Positions 57,352 through 63,863 of a stretch of DNA of 63,863 nt are shown here, in pieces. The stretch comes from Telmatospirillum sp. (GTDB lineage Bacteria > Pseudomonadota > Alphaproteobacteria > Rhodospirillales > Magnetospirillaceae). How positions within the stretch are numbered: the stretch's first letter is position 1; every line of letters begins with the position of its first letter. The notes under the pieces were generated by a model, which was not told the origin of the DNA, searched no databases, and was given only the letters and a program-made list of their open reading frames with translations. The DNA lies in the NCBI GenBank assembly GCA_009712185.1, contig WASQ01000065.1:145507-209369 (forward strand), read 5' to 3'. A program made the position numbers and the translations under genes.

Positions 57352-57677
57352 GCTTCCTCCGGAGGTTGCCGGCGGCGCACCCACCAGCCGGCGAGAACTT
57401 CGACGCCGCGCGGGCCGAGATAGCCCAGGACGCCCGTAATCGCGTGGGACGCCGGACCGGACAGGTGCCAGTAATCGGCGATCCCATAGCCCAGCAGAGC
57501 CATCCCCGCCGCGGTCGGGATGTCGAGGATCAGGTCAGCGGACCAGAAATGGCGGCGGCCGGCCCGGACTTCTCGGGTATGGAAGGTCAGCCTACCGAGG
57601 TAGGCCGATGGAACTAAGCTGGCGCCCGCCCAAAACCAAGCGGGAAGATTCGAGAGCCAATCAGGAGGCTGCGGCAT
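57348..57677 (-). CDS. Phage holin, LydA/superfamily III-like
   Basis: 109 aa with about three hydrophobic segments (near 14-30, 48-65, 78-95) and a charged C-terminus (WWVRRRQPPEEA). The topology and the 4-nt overlap with the endolysin-like gene point to a holin that lets the enzyme cross the membrane. LydA-type similarity is my impression only. Confidence 0.65.
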   Translation of the reverse strand: MPQPPDWLSNLPAWFWAGASLVPSAYLGRLTFHTREVRAGRRHFWSADLILDIPTAAGMALLGYGIADYWHLSGPASHAITGVLGYLGPRGVEVLAGWWVRRRQPPEEA

Positions 57678-57805
57678 GGGGGAATGTCCTTCGAGGGTGG
57701 CCAGGGCGGCCGGGGATGTGGCGCTTCACAGCGCGGGTGGGATTCCTCCAGGATTTTCGGAGGGTGGGTTACGGACGGGGTGCCCGAGAGCACCCCGGAA
57801 GAAAA

Positions 57806-58090
57806 TCAGGCTGCTGTCGCCATTTCTTCGACGGCGGCCAAAGCCGTTGCCACTGCCACGGCGCCCTTGCCTGTGGCGCTCCGATCTTCACGGAAGACGT
57901 GACCCAGGAGTCGAAGCTTGATCGTCACATCACCGAGGGAAGCGGCTCTGGCAGTGAAAATTTGTTCCTCGACGCTCCATAATTGACGAAAAATCGCGTC
58001 GCGGATTTCGTCTGGTTCGTCCTGATGCTCGTTCAGCCAGGATGTCATTTGGTCCCATCTTGACCAGAGAGCGGCAAGGGTGAGGGTCAT
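57806..58090 (-). CDS. Hypothetical phage protein
   Basis: 94 aa, soluble, helical, acidic in the middle (LNEHQDEPDEIRDAIF). No family recognised. It overlaps the small ribbon-helix-helix gene upstream by 4 nt, so both belong to the antirepressor transcript. A 128-bp gap without a gene separates it from the holin. Confidence 0.6.
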   Translation of the reverse strand: MTLTLAALWSRWDQMTSWLNEHQDEPDEIRDAIFRQLWSVEEQIFTARAASLGDVTIKLRLLGHVFREDRSATGKGAVAVATALAAVEEMATAA

Positions 58091-58257
58091 GAGTGGCCTC
58101 CCTGGACAGGGTTGGCTAAGCCGAGTTCGATCAGGCGACGGATCGCCTCGGCCTCTGTCCCAATGCGGCTATCGAAACGGTAGTCCTCCACCCTCCGCCA
58201 AAGCTCCTTGGGCAGTGAGAATATCTTTCGAATTGTCTTGTCCGGATTGACCGCCAT
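58087..58257 (-). CDS. Small ribbon-helix-helix protein (56 aa)
   Basis: 56 aa: basic strand IRKIFSLPKEL then helices (WRRVEDYRF, TEAEAIRRLIELGL). The TEAEAIRRLIELGL end matches the second helix of MetJ/Arc-type proteins and resembles the RAEAIRRL of the two other repressors here. Third RHH protein in this cluster. It starts 3 nt after the antirepressor stop and overlaps the next gene by 4 nt. Confidence 0.75.
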   Translation of the reverse strand: MAVNPDKTIRKIFSLPKELWRRVEDYRFDSRIGTEAEAIRRLIELGLANPVQGGHS

Positions 58258-58260
58258 CGC

Positions 58261-58860
58261 TCAGCCCTCCCCGCCGAAGAGGTTGCCTTGGCGTGCGCGG
58301 TCGAGGATATGGCGCGGCGGCATGGGAAAACCGAGCCGTTCGGCGGCCCACCGGATGACGTCAGGATTGCTGGGGAACATCTGTTCGTACTTGTCGAGCA
58401 CCCGGCATGCTCCAGCCTGATCGCTCGCTGTCCATTGGTCGAATGAACGGGGAGCCGCCTCGATTACCGATGCGTTGGGGGTGCCTATCGTGTAAGTCCC
58501 CGTTCGGCGAAGTGCCGGAAGCACGTCATGAGTCAACCAGCGCGTCAGTCGCTTGGCCACCGGCTTATTGCTCCGGAAGGTGAGGCGATAATAGCCGGGC
58601 TCGGAGATGATGTTGACCGTGGGATTGCCGGGGGTTCCCTCACCAACGGTTAGGGTATAGGGGGTCACCTCATCCGGCTCCAAGGCACTTACAGCCTTGG
58701 ATGGATTGCTTAAACCAAGGATGCGGCACACATCGGCGGCCACGAACCAAGGCGCCTCACGGATGGTGATTATTCGGACGGCCTCCCCCTCGAACATGAA
58801 GGGGACGATCTCGGTGCTATTGCATTCCCGGTCTTCTCCGGGCATACCATTGTTCGTCAT
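58261..58860 (-). CDS. Phage antirepressor with BRO-N domain (Ant-like)
   Basis: 199 aa. N-terminal BRO domain at about 15-120: VPFMFEGEAVRIITIREAPWFVAADVCRILGLSNPSKAVSAL, then NIISEPGYYRLTFRSNKPVAKRLTRWLTHDVLPALRRTGTY. Antirepressors of this type bind phage repressors and trigger induction. Start at 58860 (MTNNGMPGED) is a choice; the open frame continues through the Arc-like gene region. It follows the Arc-like gene as in P22 arc-ant. Confidence 0.85.
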   Translation of the reverse strand: MTNNGMPGEDRECNSTEIVPFMFEGEAVRIITIREAPWFVAADVCRILGLSNPSKAVSALEPDEVTPYTLTVGEGTPGNPTVNIISEPGYYRLTFRSNKPVAKRLTRWLTHDVLPALRRTGTYTIGTPNASVIEAAPRSFDQWTASDQAGACRVLDKYEQMFPSNPDVIRWAAERLGFPMPPRHILDRARQGNLFGGEG

Positions 58861-58942
58861 TGCAGATAGATCCTGCTGTGATCGCTGGTCCGCGTTGGCG
58901 CGCTGGCCGGCAATCGGGTTAACGCTCGATTGGTGGTGGGGC

Positions 58943-59188
58943 TCAGTTTCCCGACCGGTCCCCACCACCATTCTCCGGTAGGGCCGCCAGTTCCGACAAG
59001 CTCGGCAAGTGCCGGTTTTCCCCATTATCCGTTCGTCCCTCGGCCTTCGCGGCTTCCAGACTCTTATCGACCAGCCTTCTCAACGCCTCAGCCCGCGGCG
59101 GGATGGGTCGTTGCTGGCTGCGCCATTCATCGATCGCATGGAGGAACTCATCGTCGACCCGCATTTGAAACATTTTATTTTTTTCCAT
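58943..59188 (-). CDS. Arc-like ribbon-helix-helix repressor
   Basis: 81 aa. Strand KMFQMRV, then helices through DEFLHAIDEWRSQQ and RAEALRRLVDKSL: an Arc/Mnt fold. By hand alignment 25 of the first 44 residues are identical to the Mnt-like protein divergent at 59300. Start at 59188 with GAGGGC 5 nt upstream. Probably controls the arc-ant promoter in a feedback loop. Confidence 0.88.
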   Translation of the reverse strand: MEKNKMFQMRVDDEFLHAIDEWRSQQRPIPPRAEALRRLVDKSLEAAKAEGRTDNGENRHLPSLSELAALPENGGGDRSGN

Positions 59189-59207
59189 CACACGCCCTCT
59201 ATTGGGT

Positions 59208-59295
59208 CATGCACCTCATGTGCGCACATTTACCGTATTCTTGCGCCCAATCATCGTCAAGGATAATGTGCGCACACGACGTCATGAGGGGCATG
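59208..59295. promoter_or_regulatory. Paired operators between divergent Arc- and Mnt-like genes
   Basis: TGTGCGCACA occurs twice (59219-59228, 59267-59276), 48 bp apart. CATGCACCTCATG (59208-59220) is mirrored by CATGAGGGGCATG (59283-59295), which reads as CATGCCCCTCATG on the other strand, 12 of 13 identical. The two composite sites are mirror images and the right one overlaps the Mnt-like ribosome site. Confidence 0.75.
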
Positions 59296-59299
59296 TGGT

Positions 59300-59674
59300 A
59301 TGGAAAAGTCAGAGAAGTTCAACATGCGCGTGTCACGAAAATTTACAGAAATGATCGATGAATGGCGCCGTCATCAGCCTGATATCCCCGCACGTGCCGA
59401 AGCGATCCGCAGGTTGTCAACCAAAGGGTTGGCCTTCGGGGCAATACGAGAGGTGGCGCTAGTTCTTATCAGCGTGATCGAAGAGACGCAGAAAAAGGGG
59501 GGGCTCCCACCCGAACTGGCTAAAGCTCTAGATTTCTCTCAGAAGTCCTTTGCAAATGCGGATGCATGGGCGCATGGCGCCCCGGAACCCTTCCCAATGG
59601 TGCGGGAACTGACCAAAGAGGAAGAGCTGCTTATCCGAGAGAGCGCTTCCGGATCAAAAAAAAATCCAGGCTGA
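59300..59674 (+). CDS. Mnt-like ribbon-helix-helix repressor
   Basis: 124 aa. The N-terminal RHH (MEKSEKFNMRVSRKFTEMI; IPARAEAIRRL) is followed by a helical region (about 55-75) and an acidic tail. Longer than P22 Mnt (83 aa). GAGGGG in the ribosome site overlaps the operator. Divergent from arc-ant; expected to be expressed in the lysogen and to hold ant silent. Confidence 0.85.
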   Translation: MEKSEKFNMRVSRKFTEMIDEWRRHQPDIPARAEAIRRLSTKGLAFGAIREVALVLISVIEETQKKGGLPPELAKALDFSQKSFANADAWAHGAPEPFPMVRELTKEEELLIRESASGSKKNPG

Positions 59675-59728
59675 TATCGTAAAAGATATCTCTTACACGA
59701 CACGCCCGGCGGGGGGCATGATAACGGC

Positions 59729-59920
59729 ATGGAAGCGCGCGTCGCCAAACTTGAGGCCCTCTCAGAGTCGACAGATCGTCGCATGACGACCGTTGAACAG
59801 GATATTCGCGGCCTTCGCCAAGACATGCGGAGCGATTTTCGGACCACCTGGACCGGGCTTATTGCCATTGCCCTTGGTCTAGCCGCCTTGATGGCTAAGG
59901 GATTTCACTGGATCGGCTGA
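59729..59920 (+). CDS. Small coiled-coil membrane protein
   Basis: 63 aa. N-terminal coiled coil (EARVAKLEALSESTDRRMTTVEQDIRGL) and one C-terminal helix (GLIAIALGLAALMAKGF). Same strand as and 54 bp after the Mnt-like gene. No family recognised. The position is that of sieA in P22, so an immunity or exclusion role is possible. Confidence 0.7.
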   Translation: MEARVAKLEALSESTDRRMTTVEQDIRGLRQDMRSDFRTTWTGLIAIALGLAALMAKGFHWIG

Positions 59921-59976
59921 TCCGGCGTGCTACCGTAGCGGCATAAATATCCTCATCCTCACTATTTTGCCGCGTC

Positions 59977-60231
59977 ATGTCAGGTGTAGACGAAGATAAA
60001 ATCGTAGAGTTCGCTCGTTGGTCAGTCCAGCCAAACTGGGAGCTTGGGGAAAACCCAGCCGACCAGGAAGGCCGAGTTGATATGAATGAGGCTGCTCTCC
60101 GTATCGTAGAGCATTTAGCTTTGCAAACTGCGTATGCACGAGCGACTTACAAGCTATTGTCCTCCATCTCCAAATATCTAGCCATGGCTTTGGGCTTTGC
60201 AATTGTTTACCTTTTGCTCAAGCACCGATAA
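59977..60231 (+). CDS. Small protein with C-terminal membrane helix
   Basis: 84 aa. Soluble N-terminal part (about 1-58), then a helix YLAMALGFAIVYLLL at about 66-80. AT-richer than its neighbours. No family recognised. Second of three small genes after the Mnt-like gene. Confidence 0.65.
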   Translation: MSGVDEDKIVEFARWSVQPNWELGENPADQEGRVDMNEAALRIVEHLALQTAYARATYKLLSSISKYLAMALGFAIVYLLLKHR

Positions 60232-60240
60232 GGCTCATGA

Positions 60241-60459
60241 ATGACACTCCGCCCCAAGGACTTCGAACCCAAGCCCGATCTGCCGCATGAGGTGTCCACC
60301 GGCCGGTGGTTCATCGGAGGCGTCATCGTGGCCGCGCTTCTCGTTGCCGGAAACCTCTTTTTCCGCCAGATCGCCGGCCCGAGCTTCGCGCTCGGATTCG
60401 GCTGCGGAATGTTCTTCCTCGGCATCTTCATCCGCCTGAAATACGGCCGCTGGATCTAA
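60241..60459 (+). CDS. Small membrane protein with two helices
   Basis: 72 aa. Two hydrophobic segments (about 22-40 and 47-64: WFIGGVIVAALLVAGNLFF; ALGFGCGMFFLGIFI). It converges on the virion gene with a 4-nt overlap of stop codons. Third small gene of the Mnt transcript and the most SieA-like in topology. Confidence 0.7.
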   Translation: MTLRPKDFEPKPDLPHEVSTGRWFIGGVIVAALLVAGNLFFRQIAGPSFALGFGCGMFFLGIFIRLKYGRWI

Positions 60460-62078
60460 TAGCCGGCGATCCGCGCCGCCGTGGGACCGTTTACACCCGC
60501 GAGGGCGGCGGCCAGGGGAGAGCTTCTGGTCAAGTCCGATGTGAGCTGGTTGGTCAGAAACGCCTGCCCGGGCTTCGAGTAATAGGCCAGTTGCAGGAGT
60601 TTCGGCAACGCGAGCCCGGCGCTGGCCGCCAGGGCCGCCGCGATTGGTCCCCCGCCCTCCATCCCTCCCGCCGCCAAGCCGCCGGTGAGCAGGTGCGCGA
60701 TGGTCGTTCGCTCGACATTGCCGTTCACCGTCGATTTGTCCCGCAAGAAGGCGCTCCCGACCCGGGCGAGGTCATTGAGATCGCCGCCGCCAGTGGCATA
60801 GGCATCCGTCCCGACACTTCGCGCCACGGCCTGCCGTAATTGCGTCGGCGGGATGTTGCCGCTGTCTGCATGAGGGCCATTCATGGCCGCCATAACGGTT
60901 TTCAGGTTGCCGTATTGCTGGCGCGCGGTGTTCCAGGCGTCCGCATCCTCCGGAGAGATCGACCGGGCCGCGGCGTCGTCCAAGGCACCCCGAATATCGC
61001 GAAGATTGTTCGCCAGCTCAGGATTGTTCGATGATGCAGCCCGCCGGCTCAAGGCGCTTCGCGTCGCTTGGTAGAGGGGGCCGTCCATCTGGTCACCCTG
61101 GTCCAGAATCCCGTCAATGTACCGGGCAATGATCGGCTGCTGATCGGGCTCCAGGGCCTTCTGTGCATTTTGTTGGACGGTGGAAAGGGCATCGAGAAGC
61201 GGGTTGTCGAGCGCGACATTATTCCGGGCGGCCAGATCGTTGAACTGCTGGCCGAGTGCGCCCTTCCCCGCAGCCAGGACATCGGGCGCCGCGTTGTCCG
61301 CATCGATGCCGGCCCTGGCTAATATCGCGCGATTGAACGCGGTCTGCTGGTTGCCGACGATCTGGGCTTGTTTGCTGGAGGTCAGCGGCAACCCGCTGAA
61401 GACGCTTTCGACCGTTCGCAACACTTTGCTGCCGGTCTGCTGGCCGGGTGTCAGGGCAATGCCGTTGTCGGCCGCGACCTGGGCCAGCCGGGTTTCCTCG
61501 GGCGTCAGGCGGGACGCCCCGGGGGAGATAGCCCGGGCGCCTCCGGCGACCATGGCGGGGAGGGCTACGCCGGTGCCAAAACCAATGCCCCCGGAGATCA
61601 GGGCATTCTTTGTCCGATCGACTGCGCCGCCCTCACCGTCGTTGAAGCCGTAGAGCGCGCCGGCCGCGCCACCGGTGGCGGCTCCCTGTCCGATCCGTCC
61701 CAGCAACCCCGCCGCCGGAGCGGGCATGAAGGGGGTCGCGGCCAAGCCTGTGGCGAGGCCGCCCCCCAGCTCCGCCGCAGTCGCGGCAACCGGGTGATCG
61801 GTCCGGTATTGGTTGCGCGCGCCACGGTACATGTCCAAGGCTTGGTCGTAGGCGTTCGACCAAGGCAGGCCGCCGGAAAAGCTTTCCTTGGTGGCGGCGG
61901 CCGCCGCCTTCAGTTCGTCGCCGAGGCCCTGAAGGACGCCATCGGAAAAGGAATCGACACCACCCCAACCAGCGCCGTTATCCCCCATAGTTTTTCCCGC
62001 CGGCGGGTCGAACTGGTCGAACGGATTGGCGGCGGGACCGGCTGCCGGCGCGTCGAATTGATCGAAGACGTTGCCCAT
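60456..62078 (-). CDS. Phage virion protein, DNA ejection (gp16-like position)
   Basis: 540 aa. The N-terminus carries two FDQFD motifs (NVFDQFDAP, NPFDQFDPP) found in injected virion proteins. Middle region has Gly/Ala-rich hydrophobic stretches (ELGGGLATGLAATPF; ISGGIGFGTGVALPAM) that could insert into host membrane, then a long helical C-terminus. Start at 62078 with GGAGGG 7 nt upstream. P22 gp16 is 609 aa and also precedes the immI region. Homology is not claimed, only position and style. Confidence 0.7.
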   Translation of the reverse strand: MGNVFDQFDAPAAGPAANPFDQFDPPAGKTMGDNGAGWGGVDSFSDGVLQGLGDELKAAAAATKESFSGGLPWSNAYDQALDMYRGARNQYRTDHPVAATAAELGGGLATGLAATPFMPAPAAGLLGRIGQGAATGGAAGALYGFNDGEGGAVDRTKNALISGGIGFGTGVALPAMVAGGARAISPGASRLTPEETRLAQVAADNGIALTPGQQTGSKVLRTVESVFSGLPLTSSKQAQIVGNQQTAFNRAILARAGIDADNAAPDVLAAGKGALGQQFNDLAARNNVALDNPLLDALSTVQQNAQKALEPDQQPIIARYIDGILDQGDQMDGPLYQATRSALSRRAASSNNPELANNLRDIRGALDDAAARSISPEDADAWNTARQQYGNLKTVMAAMNGPHADSGNIPPTQLRQAVARSVGTDAYATGGGDLNDLARVGSAFLRDKSTVNGNVERTTIAHLLTGGLAAGGMEGGGPIAAALAASAGLALPKLLQLAYYSKPGQAFLTNQLTSDLTRSSPLAAALAGVNGPTAARIAGY

Positions 62079-62079
62079 C

Positions 62080-63477
62080 CTATTTCCCTCCGAGGTAGCG
62101 GGACGAGGACCCGGCACCGTATTTCTGATCGAACTGCTGGGCGAGTCCGGGGTTGCTCTGGAGATGCTGGATAGCCATGGTCGGAGGGCCAAAACCGGCA
62201 GCATCGCGGGCGTTCTGGACATATGATGACGGCGGATAGTTCTTGTTGAACCAGTCGTTATAGCCCTGGGCTGTTCCGCCGTTCTGCGCCCGATAGGTCG
62301 GCATGTTGGCGGCAAAGTCGAGTTCGCGCTGAGCCGCCTGCTTCAGTGATTGGGTGACCAATTGGCGGCCCTGTGGTGTCTGGTCGATATTCGGCACCGA
62401 GGCGGTTGCCTGCTGGACGATCATCTGAGCTTCGCGGCTTCCGAGGGTTTTCGCCAGCTCGAAACCCATCTTGGTCGTTTCCTTCTGGAAAGCTTCGGCA
62501 TTGGCGATACGCATGGGATCGAAGAAGTTGTAGTCGGAGCCAGTCAGGCTATTGACCAATTTTTGCGTGGCAATCCGCTGATCGGCGAGTGCCCCTGTTT
62601 TAAAGCCGCTCTGCTGCAACGCCTGCCCATACCGGTCAACGGCGTCCAAACTCATCAGGACCTTGCCCGCGCCGGTCGCGGCATCCTGAGCAGTCTTGTC
62701 CATCTGGCCGAGGTTTTCCGAAACGGCCCGCTGCTCTGGTGTGTAATCCAAGCTGCCAGGAATCGCGCCGCCACCATTTCCACCAAAGCCCGGCATTTGC
62801 GCCTTGAACATAGTGTAGTTTTGGGTGACACCGGTCTGAGGGTCCCGGATCGGCACGGTCACGGTGTCGAGCCCGGCACGCTGCTGGATATGTCCGCTCT
62901 CGATGTTGCCCTTCAGTTGCTCAAGGGAGGCCTGCGCCGGTAGCGACCCCTGAGACTTGCCGTATTCGGTGGCATAAGCTGTGCGCTGCTGGGCGGGGTC
63001 GTAACCGGATACTCTGGCGACGCCTCCTTGGCCGTCGGGCCGCAGATAGTCCTGCGCCATCTGTTGGGCCTGATTCGCGTCATAGACGCTCTGAAGATAC
63101 CCCTGTGCGGTCGTGACCCCGTTCGGTCCCAAGACCTGCCCCTCGCCAAGCTTTGGGATGGATGCCTCGTCAATAATCTTCTGCGCACCAGGAACATCGA
63201 GAAGCCGAAGGTGCTGCATCGCCGCCTGTTTGACCGGTGGGGCGAGAAGCGCATACGGAGAACCCTGGCTCCCGGGCACAGTCGTTCCATCATCCATCGG
63301 CCCCTGAGCCGGATCCTGAATCTGAGAGGCAAGATTTTGAGCAACGCCGAGTTGCCGATTGTACTGATTGGCTGCGTTCAGATAGTCACCCTTTCCGAGG
63401 GCCAAACCGACGAAGTCCCAAAACCCCATATTGTCGAGTCGCAAGCCGTCAGTATTGTTCGGATCGAACCAACTCAT
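62080..63477 (-). CDS. Phage virion protein, DNA ejection (gp20-like position)
   Basis: 465 aa, Gln/Asn/Ala-rich, helical, no signal peptide. It begins MSWFDPNNTDGLRLDNMGFWDF. P22 gp20 is 471 aa. Start at 63477 with GGAGA 7 nt upstream; the next gene starts 2 nt downstream. No domain recognised; called by context. Confidence 0.65.
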   Translation of the reverse strand: MSWFDPNNTDGLRLDNMGFWDFVGLALGKGDYLNAANQYNRQLGVAQNLASQIQDPAQGPMDDGTTVPGSQGSPYALLAPPVKQAAMQHLRLLDVPGAQKIIDEASIPKLGEGQVLGPNGVTTAQGYLQSVYDANQAQQMAQDYLRPDGQGGVARVSGYDPAQQRTAYATEYGKSQGSLPAQASLEQLKGNIESGHIQQRAGLDTVTVPIRDPQTGVTQNYTMFKAQMPGFGGNGGGAIPGSLDYTPEQRAVSENLGQMDKTAQDAATGAGKVLMSLDAVDRYGQALQQSGFKTGALADQRIATQKLVNSLTGSDYNFFDPMRIANAEAFQKETTKMGFELAKTLGSREAQMIVQQATASVPNIDQTPQGRQLVTQSLKQAAQRELDFAANMPTYRAQNGGTAQGYNDWFNKNYPPSSYVQNARDAAGFGPPTMAIQHLQSNPGLAQQFDQKYGAGSSSRYLGGK

Positions 63478-63479
63478 GA

Positions 63480-63863
63480 TCAGTCTCCATTGCAACCGAG
63501 GCATGACGTTGCGTTTTTATAGTCGTTCAACGCATTGTTCGCTTTTGCCCCAAACGCATCCGACACCGCGTTGGAAATACCGTAGCTGGCCGATGGATTG
63601 GGGTTGCTGCCGTCCGGAGAGGAGAACGCAGGTTGTCCTGCGTTTTGCGCATAATTGTCCATCACCGTCTTCCCGAAAGCATCCGCCTCCGGGTTGCTGG
63701 GTGGATGGGAAAACTGCGACGCCTGGGCAAGCAATTGATCTGCTGACAGCATAGGGGGCAACTGACCGGGCGGTGCGGACCCATTCATAAGCGCGTAGGG
63801 GCTCTGCTGCTGCTGGCGTTGGCGCCAAGGGGGCCCGCGCGCGGGGGTGGGGGGGGGGGTAGC
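63480..63863 (-). CDS. Partial phage virion protein (gp7-like position)
   Basis: C-terminal 102 residues from the first Met (63788) are seen; the frame continues upstream through WRQRQQQQSPYAL to the window edge, so the true start is outside. Gln/Pro/Asn-rich. By position it would match the first P22 ejection protein. The last 30 or so bases are G-rich and unreliable. Confidence 0.55.
   Translation of the reverse strand, partial: ATPPPTPARGPPWRQRQQQQSPYALMNGSAPPGQLPPMLSADQLLAQASQFSHPPSNPEADAFGKTVMDNYAQNAGQPAFSSPDGSNPNPSASYGISNAVSDAFGAKANNALNDYKNATSCLGCNGD
63830..63863. other. G-rich window edge, probable assembly artefact
   Basis: The last bases are GC-only with a long run of G broken by one T. 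Mirror image in character to the poly-C at the other end. Likely the end of an assembled contig. Confidence 0.6.

Overview
The window is high-GC DNA from an anoxygenic phototrophic bacterium. It carries a type II (purple bacterial) reaction centre, the light-independent protochlorophyllide reductase and a PpsR/AerR regulatory pair, so it is an alphaproteobacterium. Rhodospirillales-like is my best guess, but only a weak one. The reaction-centre operon ends at pufM with no pufC, and no acsF lies in the puh operon.

Region 1 (1-22586) is roughly half of a photosynthesis gene cluster. It opens inside the pufA-pufL gap at an intercistronic hairpin and runs pufL-pufM-terminator. On the minus strand follow bchG, a PucC-family carrier, bchP and tspO as one operon, then aerR-ppsR as another. 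On the plus strand a long, tightly overlapping operon reads bchF-N-B-H-L-M-lhaA-puhA-puhB, then puhC-puhE after a regulatory gap. Three perfect TGT-N12-ACA PpsR boxes lie before bchG, before aerR and between puhB and puhC. The last heads a promoter followed by a hairpin, a possible small RNA or attenuator.

Region 2 (22700-27500) has an alpha/beta hydrolase, a small protein, and a three-gene operon. This encodes a MerR-type B12-binding regulator with the CarH light-sensing signature (W-x9-EH plus ExHxxG), a bacteriophytochrome-type heme oxygenase and an unrecognised protein. tRNA-Thr(TGT) and a DUF333 protein follow.

Region 3 (27500-56000) is general chromosome: a secreted glycosidase-like protein, a Tat-exported HD-like protein, an FAH hydrolase overlapping a CbiX/SirB chelatase, DsrEFH/TusDCB, an AcuI-like reductase, a TetR-controlled EmrAB-OMF efflux operon, a glycosyltransferase, YgfZ, a HIT protein, two paralogous small exported proteins with matching leaders, MeaB, PPDK, GlyQS, a TrmN6-like methylase and a polyprenyl synthase. 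Two unusual non-coding elements sit here: a 41-bp-stem inverted repeat and four exact 34-bp tandem units.

Region 4 (56027-63863) begins at tRNA-Pro(CGG) and looks like the end of a prophage. Lysis genes come first, then an antirepressor preceded by an Arc-like repressor, a divergent Mnt-like repressor followed by three small (mostly membrane) proteins, and then virion proteins whose number, order and sizes recall the P22 ejection proteins. The layout matches the P22 immI/sieA region. Both window ends are homopolymer-rich and are probably assembly edges.
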